A stretch of 64,000 nt of DNA, from NCBI RefSeq assembly GCF_023159225.1, contig NC_063171.1, positions 34,627,378 to 34,691,377 of the forward strand. Direction: 5' to 3'. Origin of the DNA: Perognathus longimembris pacificus. Its lineage: Eukaryota > Chordata > Mammalia > Rodentia > Heteromyidae. The notes under the pieces were generated by a model. That model made no database searches. It had not been told where the DNA came from and saw only the letters and a program-made list of their open reading frames with translations. Positions 11,446-23,640 of the stretch are shown one piece after another (within the stretch, counting starts at the first letter, position 1; each line of letters opens with the position of its first letter). The position numbers and the translations under genes are program-made.

Positions 11446-12075
11446 TTAAAACTTTATTTTTGTACCTTAGTTATTCAAGGAGGGTTCATTCAGATTTCAT
11501 ACAATGTACCCATTGCCAACCTCAACCCTTCGATCACTCTCCTTTATCCTCTTCTTCCTTCTTCAGCTAATTTGAGCTGGCTTTCTTGATTTATTTTCAC
11601 ACCTGCATACAAAGTACTTCAACCATATTCACCCTCCCTCTTCCTGGTGTTCACCACCTCCTGTAAGTGTATTTTACCATGTTACCTTTTTTAAAAACTT
11701 ATATTAATTGTACTAAGGGGTTTTACCATGGTATTTTGCATCTACATGTGTTATATTTTAATCAGAATAATCCCCTCAATTGCTCACCCTTTCCTTGTCT
11801 CCTCCATACCCCTATTGTTTAACAGCTTTCAGTGAGATTTCTTACACCACTTTCCACAGAGATGCAATGGATTTCAGTACTTTACTCTCCATCATACATT
11901 CCCTATCATTACTTCTCTCAATATCTAAACAGTTTCATACTGTTAATCATGTTCTATGTACATAAGTATAAGCACACACATATCGAGTGCCCTTATTTCC
12001 ACGTGACATATTATACACATTGTTATTTTCTGTACTTCACTGACTCCCATATTGCTTCTTGGTTTTTCAGCTAGT
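11446..12075 (-). mobile_element. Old L1 3'UTR, reverse orientation
   Basis: Begins TTTATTTTTGTACC and shows the pyrimidine-rich reverse complement of an L1 3'UTR (CAATGTACCCATTGCC, TTCACCCTCCCTCTTCCTGG, TGTTAATCATGTTCTATG). Heavily diverged, and the boundaries are approximate. Confidence 0.6.
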
Positions 12076-12089
12076 CCTTAAATGTGCTG

Positions 12090-12375
12090 AATGTTTCCCC
12101 TTTGCCCCAATTCTTTTATTTCAGGCACCCATGTGTGTCTTCTTAATATCCTTCTAATTTCAAAGAAGCTTGTGTAAACTTACAACATAAATGAACAGGC
12201 CAGCCACTGCCCCTTGCCAAGTGCTTCTCTGAATTAATTTGTTTCTCTAAGCACTGATTCCCAGTTGAGATATCACATATTGTTATTTTAATTTTGTCTC
12301 CTATGTTTCATTTCTATATAAACTCTATGAGAGCACATATTAGGCTATTTTATTCACATAAAGTATCTTGAAAGA
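12090..12375 (+). mobile_element. L2-like fragment
   Basis: 'TTTTGTCTCCTATGTTTC' followed by 'AACTCTATGAGAGCACATAT' resembles the L2 3' end ('ACTGTGAGCTCCTTGAGGGC'). Weak. Confidence 0.45.
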
Positions 12376-12384
12376 GTCGAGAGG

Positions 12385-12590
12385 GATAGACAAATGAAGA
12401 GAGGAAATGGGGAAAATAGAGTTATAAACTTCAATGCATGTCCTTCAAACTTAAAAACATTGAGGGGAAGATTGAGTTAGGAGGGATGAGGGAGAATGAT
12501 GAAAGGGGTGATGTTGATCATGATACACTGAAGTCATAAACTGATTTAGTGAGTGGCAACTTCTTTGTATAAGTATTTAAAGACAAGAAA
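12385..12590 (+). mobile_element. Old L1 3' end
   Basis: Plus-strand purine-rich text (GGGGTGATGTTGATCATGAT, AAGTCATAAACTGATTTAGT) of the same older L1 3' end as at 45.4 and 49.7 kb. Confidence 0.6.
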
Positions 12591-12725
12591 ATATTATTTA
12601 AAAGATTTGAAATTTAGCAAATGTCTACTAAATATTTCAAATAAATAGAATCATGCATATTGCTGAATTTCAGAAAAGTGAAATAATTTGCTGATGTTCC
12701 ATGACTCATAAAAATTCTGGATTTG

Positions 12726-12936
12726 TGGGGCTGGGGATATAGCCTAGTGGCAAGAGAGCTTGCCTCGTATACATGAGGCCCTGGGTTCGATTCCCCAGCA
12801 CCACATATACAGAAAACGGCCAGAACTGGCGCTGTGGCTCAAGTGGCAGAGTGCTAGCTTTGAGCAAAAAGAAGCCAGGGACAGTGCTCAGGCCCTGAGT
12901 CCAAGGCCCAAGACTGGCCAAAAAAAAAAAAAAAAG
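12726..12936 (+). mobile_element. IDL-Geo-like dimeric SINE with TSD
   Basis: Near-consensus dimer and A-tail. Flanked by AATTCTGGATTTG at 12713-12725 and 12937-12949, a perfect 13-bp duplication. Little divergence, so relatively recent. Confidence 0.96.
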
Positions 12937-12949
12937 AATTCTGGATTTG

Positions 12950-13275
12950 AACTAATCAATTCCATGATTTTCCCCCACTATCCTGAACTGTAGTCCCTAA
13001 AAGGATGCCTTCCCTAACACATATCTTCAGATGTAACTAATAGTTATAGTGCTTGTTATGCCCATCATGGTTCCTAATTGTAGAAGCAAAATCCACTGTG
13101 GAAATTTAAGCAAAAAGAAGGTTTATTAATAGTTGCAATCAGTTCGCTAAGTTATTGGCTGGTCCAAAGAAACATACTTGGGCTGAGCTTTCAGAATGAA
13201 TTATACCAAGGAGCTGCTCCAATTTGCCTCTATTGCCCCTGAAAATCTATAATTGCAAATCTGTCAGGGACTAAA
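12950..13275. other. No recognised feature
   Basis: Nothing recognisable. Confidence 0.5.
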
Positions 13276-13276
13276 T

Positions 13277-13475
13277 TCCTTCCTTCCTTCCTTCCTTCCT
13301 TCCTTCCTTCCTTCCTTCCTTCCTTCCTTCCTTCCTTCCTTCCTGCCTGCCTGCCTGCCTTCCTGCCTTCCTGCCTTCCTTCCTTTGTTTATACCTTTCT
13401 TCTTTCCTCCCTTTGTTTATTCCTTTCTTCTTTCCTTCCTTCATTTCTTCCTTCTTTCCCTTTCTCCTTGCCTCC
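13277..13475. repeat. (TTCC)n microsatellite with TGCC and TTTC variants
   Basis: A clean (TTCC)n run at 13277-13343 passes into (TGCC)n and then imperfect TTCC/TTTC units. The proline-rich or leucine/proline frame across it is an artefact of the repeat. Confidence 0.97.
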
Positions 13476-14354
13476 CTCCCCCTTATCTTCTTTGCTTAAT
13501 TCCACAGTGCATTTCCCTTTAGACATCAGCAAATGCTTATTGAACATGTATTCTGATCCTATTTTAGACGTTCCAGAGAAAAGTATGACTTAGTTCAGAG
13601 GCTAAAGAGCCCTGCAGTTTGAGGAGATGTATATCAGAAAAGGTATAGTACTTGGATGGGAAATGCTTTAATAAATATCGTAAGACTATTTGCAAATCGA
13701 TGTCAGTATGTAATCACTTCCTAAGAACTAGTCTTTCTGCATAACCACAGTTCTGGGGATATAGGATATAGGGAAGTTACTTCCATGTGGTGTCTTGCTT
13801 CCTTGGGTTTTATTTATCAGAGAATATAGAAAATATTAGACAAACATCAATGAATGACATAAGACAATATAGAATTTAGTTTTACTGAATCTCTGATGTT
13901 AGGAGAAAGAACTGAGTCATAAAAAGTAGTAGACGATTAATATTTTCTGAGAAAAGTTAGACATCCCTAGGGATTAGAAAATGCAGATAGGAATTTGAAA
14001 GAGAAAGATGACAGAAATTTTAACTAGAAGGTGGGAACAGAATTACCAAGATAACCAATAAAGAATGAGCTAAATTTCTACTTGCTTTCTCAACCTGCAT
14101 CTGGGTCTTTCAGGATAAAAACATCTGGTTTTCCATCATTTTCATTATAAGCTCCACTCACTAAATTTTGTTTATTTGTATATCCTTGCTGAATACTCAG
14201 TCTCTGGTCCATTGAAAATACTCAACTGGCACTAATTAGCACAGACTCATATAGCCATATTTTGATTGATCTCAGCCATCTTCAGATAACTTACGTGAGT
14301 GTTTAATAAAGAAAACTCTCAACACTTTATCTCTCTGCATTGATGGTCTTTGTC
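13476..14354. other. No recognised feature
   Basis: No gene. 13530-13640 faintly resembles an ancient MIR/L2-type relic (TATTGAACATGTATTCTGAT), but too weakly to annotate. Confidence 0.45.
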
Positions 14355-14370
14355 AAAAGCATGCTGTCTG

Positions 14371-14568
14371 GGGCTGGGGATATGGCCTAGTGGCAAGAGT
14401 GCTTGCCTTGTATACATGAGGCCCTGGGTTCGATTCCTCAGCACCACATATACAGAAAACTGCCAGAAGTGGCACTGTGGCTCAAGTGGCAGAGTGCTAG
14501 CCTTGAGCAAAAAGAAGCCAGGGACATTGCTCAGGCCCTGAGTTCAAGGCCCAGGACTGGCAAAAAAA
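14371..14568 (+). mobile_element. IDL-Geo-like dimeric SINE with TSD
   Basis: Full-length dimer flanked by AAAAGCATGCTGTCTG at 14355-14370 and 14569-14584 (16 bp, perfect). Insertion is recent by divergence. Confidence 0.97.
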
Positions 14569-14584
14569 AAAAGCATGCTGTCTG

Positions 14585-15367
14585 CTTTATGGCATTCTCT
14601 TTCCCTGTTTAATTTTGTACACCCAGCATAATGAACAGAACTATGTCACTCAGAAAGATTCAGAAAATAATTCACTTAAATTCCAAACTTACTTATTGGT
14701 TTTACTGTGCACCCTTGATCATAAACAGTATTTCACTGAAAAATGCCTCCAAATAGCCCAAAGTAAGTCTTGTTTTACATTGCCTTTAAAATGAGAAGCA
14801 AGGCATGAATGATCAGAATCACTACTTTCATTCAAGCAGGAATAAGAAAAGAAAATATAATATATGAAAATTTAAGAAGTGAAACTCTGAGTATTTACAA
14901 ACACTGATTATCTTTAGAAAATTCCCAAATGAATTCATAAATAAATAATTAGAACTAATAAGAATATTCATTAAGATTCTGAACAGGAAATTATTTAAAG
15001 CTCAAGTTCACTTCTCATTAGCAATAAAAAGAAATTGTAATTTTAAGATACTTTCATATTAGCAGTAAAGGTATAAAATACTAAGGGATGTGCTTTAATA
15101 AGTAAGAGCTTTGGAGGATTACATTTATTTTGAAAAGTCAGGAAGATATGAAAAGGTTATCATTTTAATAAACAGCAACATTGAATATTAAGTAAATCAA
15201 ATTGTTCCAATTCCATTTTTAAATGATTCAATTTCAGTTAAGATTCCAATTAAATTATTGAGATATTTTATCAAAATTTTTAGAGAATTTGCCAAGCTGG
15301 TTCCCAGAAGTGGTAAAAGGATAAAGGCTCAAGCATAACAAGGACATTTCTGGGGGAAAAAAAAAGG
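14585..15367. other. No recognised feature
   Basis: AT-rich, no gene or named repeat. Confidence 0.5.
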
Positions 15368-15381
15368 AAAAGAAAAATCTT

Positions 15382-15758
15382 TTTTTTTTCAAATTTTTAT
15401 TATCAAACTGATGTACAGAGAGGTTACAGATTCATACTTTAGGCATTGGATACATTTCTTGTACTGTTTGTTACCTCTTCCCTCATACCCCCCTCCCTCC
15501 TCCCCCTTTCCCTTTCCCCCCTTGAGGTGTTCAGTTCACTTACACCAAACAGTTTTGCAAGTATTGCTTTTGTAGTTGTCTTTTTTTACCCTGTGTCTCT
15601 CAATTTTGGTATTCCCTTTCAATTTCCTAGTTCTAATACCAGTATACCCGGTTTCCAATATACTCAAGTAAGATTACAGAGACAGTGTAGGTACAACCAC
15701 AGGAAGGTGATACAAGAACATCATCAATAATAGAAGCTATAGATACACATGGGACAGA
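15382..15758 (-). mobile_element. L1 3'UTR insertion, severely 5'-truncated, with TSD
   Basis: Reverse-complement L1 3'UTR only, from poly(T) through the polypurine complement to GATACACATGG. AAAAGAAAAATCTT flanks it at 15368-15381 and 15759-15772 (14 bp, perfect). Same L1 family as the 5.3 kb copy, but uninverted. Confidence 0.92.
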
Positions 15759-16044
15759 AAAAGAAAAATCTTAAAACAGGAATAAGAAGGTAGATAGATA
15801 AATTACCCACTGGGATAGAATATTTCCAGATAGAAGTATATACTTGTATAGAAATGTAATTTATGAAACATCTAATGTTACAAATTGTATTAAATAAGTC
15901 AAATTTGCAGTAACTAGATGTGTGGAACACATCTCATTTCAATATCCTATGGAATGTGGAAAAACAATTCTTGGAAGAAAAATGTGTGCAACATGGATAA
16001 CTAAAAAGAACAATGATAATTTTTACAATATGTTACAAAATTCT

Positions 16045-16268
16045 TTGAAATCGAGAGACAAAGGATAAAAAGACAAATGACTACAAAAGCAATACTTGCA
16101 AAACTGGTGTAAACCAACTGAACAACTCATGGGGGGAGAGGAAAAGGGAGAAGGGGGAGGGGGAATGAGGGAGGAGGTAACAAGCACTACAAGAAATGTA
16201 CCCATTGCCTAACATATGAAACTGTAACCTCTCCATACATCACTTTGACAATAAATAAGAAAAAAAAT
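16045..16268 (+). mobile_element. L1 3'UTR fragment, 5'-truncated
   Basis: AAATCGAGAGACAAAGG through the GGGGGAGGGGGAATGAGGG polypurine tract to TTTGACAATAAATAAG and A-tail. Plus orientation, no ORF2. Confidence 0.9.
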
Positions 16269-17949
16269 GTATGACAAAGCACAAGCAACTCAAAAGAAAA
16301 GTGGACAAAACCCTGATCAATTACTTTACAGAAGAAATGGTTATAAATGGGAAGGATACAAAAACATAGTCAATTTTTGTCATCAGGGAAATTCAGCTTG
16401 TAAACACAATAAACCGTTATTTCCCATTCTCACTATTGGCAACCAAAGACTAGAAGTAATGACCAAATCCATTAAAAGTTGGCAAAGATAAAAATCAAAA
16501 GAAATGTGCATAGTGCTACTGAAAGTAGAACGTGGGATCCAAGTTCAGCCTTTTAGAGCATGCATTTGCTTTGTTGTTGTTGATTCAGTAACCCATCCTA
16601 GGCATTAGTAAACACTGCACAAAAGCAACTTCTCTGAGGATATAGAAACAAATGTGAGGAAACACATATTTTTTAGGGAAGAAAGAAAGGTTACGATGGA
16701 CCAGCAAGGAGAATTAGAGAATACTAACTTGTCAGTTGCTTTCTTTAGTTTGTAGTCCATAAAGGAAGGGGTTTCCATATGTAACAAGGTTAATACTAGA
16801 CTAGGTTAATACTATTATGGACCAGGCAGCATCCTAATTATTTTAAGGACCTTCAGAAATGTATAATCCTTTGTAGAAAATGAAAAGTCAACCAAAGGAA
16901 TATCATCTTCAGTTAACTTCCTGATTCAGTATGAGACTTTATTATCATTATTTGGCCTGTAGAATATCTTTATAGGAGTGAACAGCTACTCTGAGTATCT
17001 CAACCACATTTTATCCATGATTTTCAAACACCATTTGAGAATGGCTGAGAAATACCAATGTTTTGGACCTGTTTATTCCTAAGGATGAATGACTTATGAG
17101 CTTATTAGCAAGCTTACCATCTCAATTTATTTGCTCGTAATGATACTGTCATATTTTCCTTGTCTTGTTGTTTTACCCAGAAACAATAATTACCATTTAG
17201 AAATCCATAAAGACTTGAGGAAAAACACAGAATTCTATGAGTTGACACGGCTTTTTATTAACTACAGGGATTTTTCTTTTCTCATCTGGAAAACCTGGAG
17301 ATCGTTGGTATCTACTTCATGGGTAGTCATAGATGTTCAATGAATCAATGTGCTTCAATGCATCATTGGTTTGCTTCATCATCACAATCAGTGTAAGCTA
17401 TAGGGTAGAGGGGCCTTCCCATCATCCTCTAGTACTCCATGTGGACTGCTTTCTAGATTTCTCTCCAGACTGCCTTCCAGCTCTTCAGAGCTCCTAAGTG
17501 TGAGTATGTGCCAGGCTCATTACTAAACTCATTTAGCCAACAGGAAAGATAGAGAGAATGATGGAAACATAACCTGTGTAAATGGGTAGAAAGCCTATGC
17601 TCTGATTCTAGGCTGCATTCTCCAGCTACGAAATTGCCAAACCAATTATATTGTCAACTATGATTTCATTTTATTTCATCTCTTTTCTTATTTTTTTAGA
17701 TGCCCATTGCCCAAATAACAAAGCTCTGAAATTGGAACTTGGGAATCTGTCATTATTGCAAGACTTTCCTGATTTCCTGATTATCTAGGGCTAGATAAAT
17801 ACAAATTTACATGAGAGTATCTTAAATGCTACTATGTATGTGAGTAGAGGTGAGAAAGACTCATTTTGAGGTGATTGTTGAAAATGGTATAATATGGGGG
17901 AGAGAAGAATTATTAAAAACCATTAAGCAATAAGCTATGCATTCAAAGT
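16269..17949. other. No recognised feature
   Basis: 1.7 kb AT-rich. Open frames at 16267-16491 and 17089-17343 are short and unrecognised. Confidence 0.45.
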
Positions 17950-18110
17950 GACCTTTCTTGAGCCCTAAATCTCTTGTTCATTGGCTATGAGATCTTGTGC
18001 TAATGACTCAAACTTACTGAACTATGACTAGCTTTATTAATCTGCAAAGTGGAAATAGTAGAAGAAATTAATAGTGTAAAAATCATAAAGCACAATTCCA
18101 GTGACAGGCT
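17950..18110 (+). mobile_element. MIR-like ancient SINE
   Basis: 'GAGATCTTGTGCTAATGACT', 'TTATTAATCTGCAAAGTGGA' and 'CAGTGACAGGCT' follow the order of the MIR consensus (loss of a charge-type tRNA head, then core, then tail). Diverged. Confidence 0.55.
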
Positions 18111-18835
18111 TAATTGCACCCCTCAATAATCAAAAGCTGTTCTCATAATATAAAATGTATAGACCAACATTTCCCTTTAAATGTTCCTCATTTCACTTTG
18201 CTTTTCATGGTCATTTCTATTTGTTCTTAAATTGGTACATCTGATTCAAATTTCCTGTGATATTTTATCCTGGAAAATAAACAGTCTTGGGAGCCTATTT
18301 TCAACATTCATTTTTAATGCTGAGGTCACCAAAATACTCAAGTTATTTTCCTAATTATCAATGTGCTAAGGAGCCATAAATCAAGGAACAGAATTGGAGG
18401 CAGGTGCAGAGACTGCCCGCCTGCCATCTGTAATCATTCTATGGAATGAATCCAGATGCTAATGGGGTGATAGAAATTAAAGACAGCAGAGGGGACTGGC
18501 TATTATGGGATGCCAACACAGCTCTGATCTAGATGTAATTTAGTTTTCAAATCCCTAACTGAGTGTCATTACAAGAATACCTGTGTAAATCCAGAGACAA
18601 TATTTGAAACAAATACGTTTCAAACATGAGACAGTGAGCTGGCAAACGGTATAGAAATTTACATGGAATAGAGGAAATAAACAGAAATAGGATCATTTCA
18701 AGAAATAGAAATGGGCAAGATTAGCAGAAGAAACTTTCAGAGAAGAGGAGTCAATGGGGCCACATTTGGGGAGGGGGGTCATTCTGTGAGCCGAAATCTA
18801 TCTTCCTGTGAGGTGCTGTTGGGCACTGGAGTCAC
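18111..18835. other. No repeat recognised; possible conserved non-coding sequence
   Basis: AT-rich, with homeobox-like cores (TTTTTAATGCTGAGG, CCTAATTATC) and E-box-like CAGGTG, and no identifiable repeat decay. This is only a suspicion and needs cross-species alignment. Confidence 0.3.
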
Positions 18836-18839
18836 GATG

Positions 18840-18975
18840 TCTAACACCAAGTCCTGGTTCCTTTCCATATAAACCCTGTGGTCTTGGGCAATATATCTGT
18901 TTCTCTTAGTTCTTTGTCCATGGCAAGGGAGGTGATCACAGGACAATTCTATGTATTCAATGAATTAATGCACAA
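18840..18975 (+). mobile_element. MIR-like ancient SINE
   Basis: 'AACCCTGTGGTCTTGGGCAA' followed by 'TCTGTTTCTCTTAG' mirrors MIR ('TGTGTGACCTTGGGCAAGTC...CTCAGTTTC'). Confidence 0.6.
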
Positions 18976-20190
18976 AGAGTGGTACTACTGCAAAGGAAAC
19001 AATCATAATGTGAGTGAATCTATGCTATGGATATAATAAAAAGTTTGTGCATATAAAGAAGCACAATTAAAATTTAGAGAAAATATAATTATCTTTCATT
19101 ACATGGATAAAATATACAAATACACTGTTGGCCTCATGTAACTCTTGTAAAATCTTCTTCTCTGTGAAGTGCCTCTAATTGGATCATCTCTGACCATGGC
19201 AGACTGAGGTTACATCACATCAACAACACACAGCATATCATAAACACTCAGGAAGTGGTAAAAATTAGATGGACTATTTCCTGTTTACATCCAGGAATCT
19301 TTAAACTAATGACAATCTCTCACTCAACAGTGACCTTCTACCAGCTAAGCTCATAACTTGAAGCAAATGAGATAGGGCCTATACCTTGAGAAGCTGGCAG
19401 TCAAATTTGGGAGATATACTTACAAATTAGTGTCTTCAGGATATTGTACTAATAAAAGCATGCTAGCATTTTAAAGGGAATATTTAAGTCATGCCGGGAA
19501 GTGGGAGATTTTTCAAGATGACTAGGTAAGTTTAAAACAAAGAAAAAAATCAGTAGACGCACTAACCGGAAAATGACAAAGGCAACTAGCAATATACCAC
19601 TTCAGGAGTCATAAAACGTTATACCTCCTGGAATAAAGAAGAATTTGTAGAACATGAGACCAGAAAGCACAAAAAATTTAAAGTTCAGTCTTGAATACTA
19701 GCCTAGAGGCTCTGAAAATTTTAAAGAGGAGACAGTTCAAATGTGTACCTAAAACCATGGTCACAGTTACCTGAAATAAATTAGAAAAAAATAGTACTGG
19801 TGCTAGGAGGCTGACAAGAATATTAAATCAATAGTCCAGGCATTAAGTGTAAGGTCCTGGATAAAGAAACATCTTTCAGGTGGGGACACTTTGAAAATTT
19901 TAACTGAGAGGAATTCTGCAGAGGGTGATAGCTGTGTGTGTATGCTGAGTAAGAAGGGACAATGCTTTGGTCCTTAGTTGGAGTGACTCTATGCAAGCTC
20001 AGGACAGCATCCAAAGAGGAAATAAAGGAAGAAGAAAAGCATTTACTTTACAATTTGCAACTATTTCTAAGACTTTCCAAAAGGTATTAGAAATAAGACC
20101 CCCAAATCATAAAAAAAAATGAACTGGAAGAAAAAAAGACAAAGTCTTACAAAACAAAAAAAGGAGAAAGAAGTCAAATCATTTTAAAGA
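18976..20190. other. No recognised feature
   Basis: No gene or repeat identified. Confidence 0.45.
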
Positions 20191-20194
20191 GGGT

Positions 20195-20745
20195 TTTTTA
20201 AAAATTATTTTCAGTATTTATGCCGAGGAGTTGTGATTTAATAATGTCATTTATGAACATAATACATTTTGTCAATGCCACCCTTTTCAAGATTCTCACC
20301 TATCTATCTTCTACCCAACCCTTCCCTCACTCTTCTTAATTTTGTCAGCTATACATTGGATCCTTGACTGCATTTTCCTCTTCTCGTCTTCATTTCTCTG
20401 GCCATTTCCACTTGACCCCACTCCATCCCTTTCAAGTACCTGATTCCTGGTGTTCTTTTTTGCTGAACTTTGATTTTGCCTTTCTAAGGAATTACACTAT
20501 CTGAGATCCCCCTTGAATCTATCATGTTTCAGTTAATATATTTATATACATTTGCGTACTTCCCAAGGTATTTACTTATGAGTTTGTAAGCGAAATCAAC
20601 CTTCCACAAATAAAGAAAAGCAGGTATTTTATTTCCTCTCTGTGATTTCACTTAACTTTCCATTTCTCTAGAAATGGCAAAATAACATTCTTCCAAATGG
20701 ATGAGTAAAGTTCCATGTGTATATATACTAAGAAATTGAATCTTT
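20195..20745 (-). mobile_element. Old L1 3'UTR, reverse orientation
   Basis: Shares CATTTTGTCAATGCCACCC, GATTCTCACCTATCTATC and CTCTTCTTAATTTTGTC with the blocks at 1.5 and 23.3 kb, read in reverse. Confidence 0.65.
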
Positions 20746-20776
20746 GATGAATGACACAGAAAGGAAAAGGATGCAG

Positions 20777-20983
20777 GAGCTGGGCACTGGTGGCTCACAC
20801 TTGTAATCCTACCTACTCAGAAGGTTGAGATCTGAAGATCACACTTAAAAGCCAACTCAAACAGGAGAGTCCATTGAGATTTTTAGCTCTAATTCACTAC
20901 CCAAAAAGCTGGAAATAGAGTGCCAACCTTGAGCAAAAAAGCTCAGGGACAGCACCTAGGTCTCAAGAGTTCGAGTCCCAGAA

Positions 20984-21021
<38 letters not shown>
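20777..21021 (+). mobile_element. 7SL/B1-headed SINE with Geo-type right monomer and (CA)n tail
   Basis: Head GGGCACTGGTGGCTCACACT and TAATCCTACCTACTCAGAAG is 7SL-like. The right half (GAGTGCCAACCTTGAGC, GCTCAGGGACAGCACC, GAGTTCGAGTCCCAG) is the Geo-type monomer. The element runs directly into (CA)n at 20985-21020 in place of poly(A). Confidence 0.88.
20985..21020. repeat. (CA)n microsatellite at SINE 3' end
   Basis: About 18 uninterrupted CA units continuous with the SINE's final CCCAGAACT. Confidence 0.95.
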
Positions 21022-21023
<2 letters not shown>

Positions 21024-21580
21024 AGCAGTCTTGCTCATGAATGTGACTTTTGATGCTGTTTTCCAAGATTGGTTATGATCAAGCATATGTCTCAGAGATC
21101 TATTGTCCTGAGAGAAGACAGCTACAGAAAGATCAAGTGGATTGGTGAAATAGCCTGGGAATTTTACAAATAGTCCTTGGAAAAAATCATCTTCTCTTTT
21201 CTTTCATAGCAGTGTACTCAAACTCAGCCCTTTGGAGTCTGGAGAGGTCACCTCTCTGCAGTTCCCACGGTCCAGCTACTGATTTGTGCACACAGTTGCC
21301 TTGACCACATTAGAAAGGGAATACCCTTTGACCCCAGCCCTATGGTCATCAGTGACCACTGGCTTCCGTCCCCTAGGGGAAGCAGGAGCAACGTGACCAG
21401 AGCCATGGGACCTAAAGCCTGTTTTCAGCTGGGGTCCTGGCTGCGTAAGATTTCAATGTGGCTAAATAACCTCTACTCTCTGGATGTTGCCTCCCCAAGC
21501 ACCAGTACACTGAAGCCAAAACAGAGCTGGGGTATTCATTTATCCTTTCTCTAATTTTCTCTTTCTTTCTATAAGTGGTT
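21022..21580. other. No recognised feature
   Basis: Slightly higher GC than its surroundings, but no exon or repeat recognised. Confidence 0.45.
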
Positions 21581-21612
21581 TTGTTGTTGCTGGTGGTGGT
21601 GGTGGTGGTGGG
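21581..21612. repeat. (GTT)n/(GGT)n trinucleotide repeat
   Basis: Short TTGTTG then GGTGGTGGT run. Confidence 0.9.
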
Positions 21613-21750
21613 ATTGAAAAAAAAATTGTGACATGCTGGAGAACAATGAAAGCATTGACACTGATCAAGAAGCATTGTACTCACTCATAACCTGACTTTT
21701 GAAATTGTAACCTCTTTGTACAAATATGTAATAATAAACTTGAAAGAACA
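21613..21750 (+). mobile_element. Old L1 3' end
   Basis: ACATGCTGGAGAACAATG, TTGTACTCACTCATAACCTG, TTGTAACCTCTTTGTACAAA, then AATAATAAACTTGAAAG. This is the older L1 3' terminus in plus orientation. Confidence 0.7.
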
Positions 21751-22255
21751 AACTAAATAGTTGCTCTGTGGGTGGTTCACAACCTGACAAATTTAAAGAA
21801 AGAGGAGCAAATAGAAGAATGATTCCTAGAGAGCAGCATAGCCCTGGTTCTTCTCTAGTCCTTGCTTCCAAAATGCTCTTCTCACTGGCCCTCAGGAGCC
21901 TATGGATCTGCCCCAGCCCAAGAAGGACATAGAGAAAACTCAGGAGCAGCCAGTGCTCTAGCCACCTTGTGGGAATGGGACCAAAGAGTGCTTTACATTT
22001 GTCCTTCTTCGTGGCTTATTTTCTTTGCTCTCTCCTTCATGCCCCTTTCTTCCATGTTTCTTTTCCCATCTTTTGCTGCACCCTTCCCCTCTTTTTTTCT
22101 TTTTTCCTACTTTCTCATCTTCTTTCTTTTAACTGCTTCTCTCCATTGTAGTTCTTTCTGGTTATTCCTCGATTCCTTCTTTCACTTACTCCTTCATTTT
22201 CTATTGTCTTTGATTAGAATAAAAGTGTGAAACTCTGTATGAGTTGACCCAAGCT
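21751..22255. other. Pyrimidine-rich stretch, no gene
   Basis: 22060-22210 is CT-rich and gives overlapping frames rich in Leu, Phe and Ser (21862-22230), a composition effect with no family resemblance. Confidence 0.5.
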
Positions 22256-22476
22256 CTACCACATTTTTTATTTGCCAGTCCTGGGGCTTGAACTCAGGGC
22301 CTGAGCACTGTCCCTGGCTTCTTTTTGCTCAATGCTAGCCCTCTGCCACTTGAGCCACAGTGATACTGCTGGCCTTTTCTATATATGTGGTGCTGAGGAA
22401 TCGAACCTAGGGCTTCATGTATATGAGGCAAGCACTCATGCCACTAGGCCATATTCCCAGCCCTACCACATTTTTT
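22256..22476 (-). mobile_element. IDL-Geo-like dimeric SINE with TSD
   Basis: Reverse-complement dimer between two copies of CTACCACATTTTTT (22256-22269 and 22463-22476). Confidence 0.93.
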
Positions 22477-23275
22477 TTGATATATGGTCTTGGATACATT
22501 TCTGAACTCTTCAGTATCAAAGTTTTACTTCCTACAATACAAAAATATTAATAATATCCACTTCAGTTTTGTCCTAAGTGTTAAATAAGATCATGAAAGA
22601 GACTCAATATAGAACTGGAACTTAAAACACATGGAATATATATCAATTTTAAGTCTCTTTGGAAACAATGGCTTCTCTCCAGGCATTCTTTAACCCACTT
22701 TCCCCCTACTCAGTTCTTGGGAATTAAGCAATCATTTCTCCTAGTTAGCTCTTTACATGAAAATAATCTAAAAACTGGATTCTAAATGTAAATGGATTCT
22801 GAGTAAGTCATCCTACTCAACATTTCCTCTGTGCAATTAATTTAATAAAAGGACAATCCCTAACATGTTCCTCTTTTGTGTCATATTTCCTTGTGAAAAC
22901 TATATGTTACAGAAGCAAAGACATTTATATTAGGGACCAGGTGATTTAGTTGCTCATCTTGTGGCTCAATTACCTAAGAATGTTTAGAATTGAGCCTTTG
23001 GATAACTGTATAGGGTAATTTTGTTTTTATAGTTTATATACAGTATATTAACTTCTGTCATGGGTACCAAGTGATCTAACTGGCTTTGCTCTAAAGATGC
23101 TTCTCCCCCAGGCTTAGTTATCCTGGGATGATGAGTTAGTTTTCTCTTCAATATAGTTCTTGTTTTCATATATTTTCTCTCTCTTTTTCCTTTTCTCATC
23201 TTCTATGCTTTAAAAAATATTAGCTTTAAGTACAAAGAAGTTGCCATTCACCAAAGCAATTTATGAATTCAGTGC
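22477..23275. other. No recognised feature
   Basis: AT-rich. No gene or repeat identified. Confidence 0.5.
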
Positions 23276-23640
23276 CTCTTGACCAATGTCACCCCTTTCA
23301 ACATTCTCACCCATCCCTCTCACCCTGCTCCTTCCCTTACTTATCTTAATTTTAGATTGTGTTGCATTTTTTTTGCTATTTAGCAAAGTAGTTTATGTAT
23401 ACAATGCATCTTGACTTCTGTTGTCACTTCAGCATCTTCAATCCCCTTCAACCCACCCTTTCCCTCATATTTCTCCATTCTGTGGTATATACAATGAATT
23501 CTTGCCTGCATTTTTATTCCTTCCCCCCTTTATTCTTCTACCCCTCTCCCCTTGGCCCCACTTTTCCCTCTTGCAAGTACCCACTTCCTAGTACTTATTT
23601 TGTTGGACTCTATCCTTTTTATCATCTCATTTTAACTTAA
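23276..23640 (-). mobile_element. Two old L1 3'UTR blocks in reverse orientation
   Basis: 'GACCAATGTCACCCCTTTCA' and 'CATTCTCACCCATCC' (about 23280) are followed at about 23370 by a second similar start ('AGTTTATGTATACAATGCAT', 'CTTGACTTCTGTTG'). This looks like a partial internal duplication or two adjacent insertions of the same older L1. Confidence 0.6.

Noticed and set aside
13253..13522. Leu/Pro/Ser-rich frame of 89 codons
   Set aside because: Translation of the (TTCC)n microsatellite.
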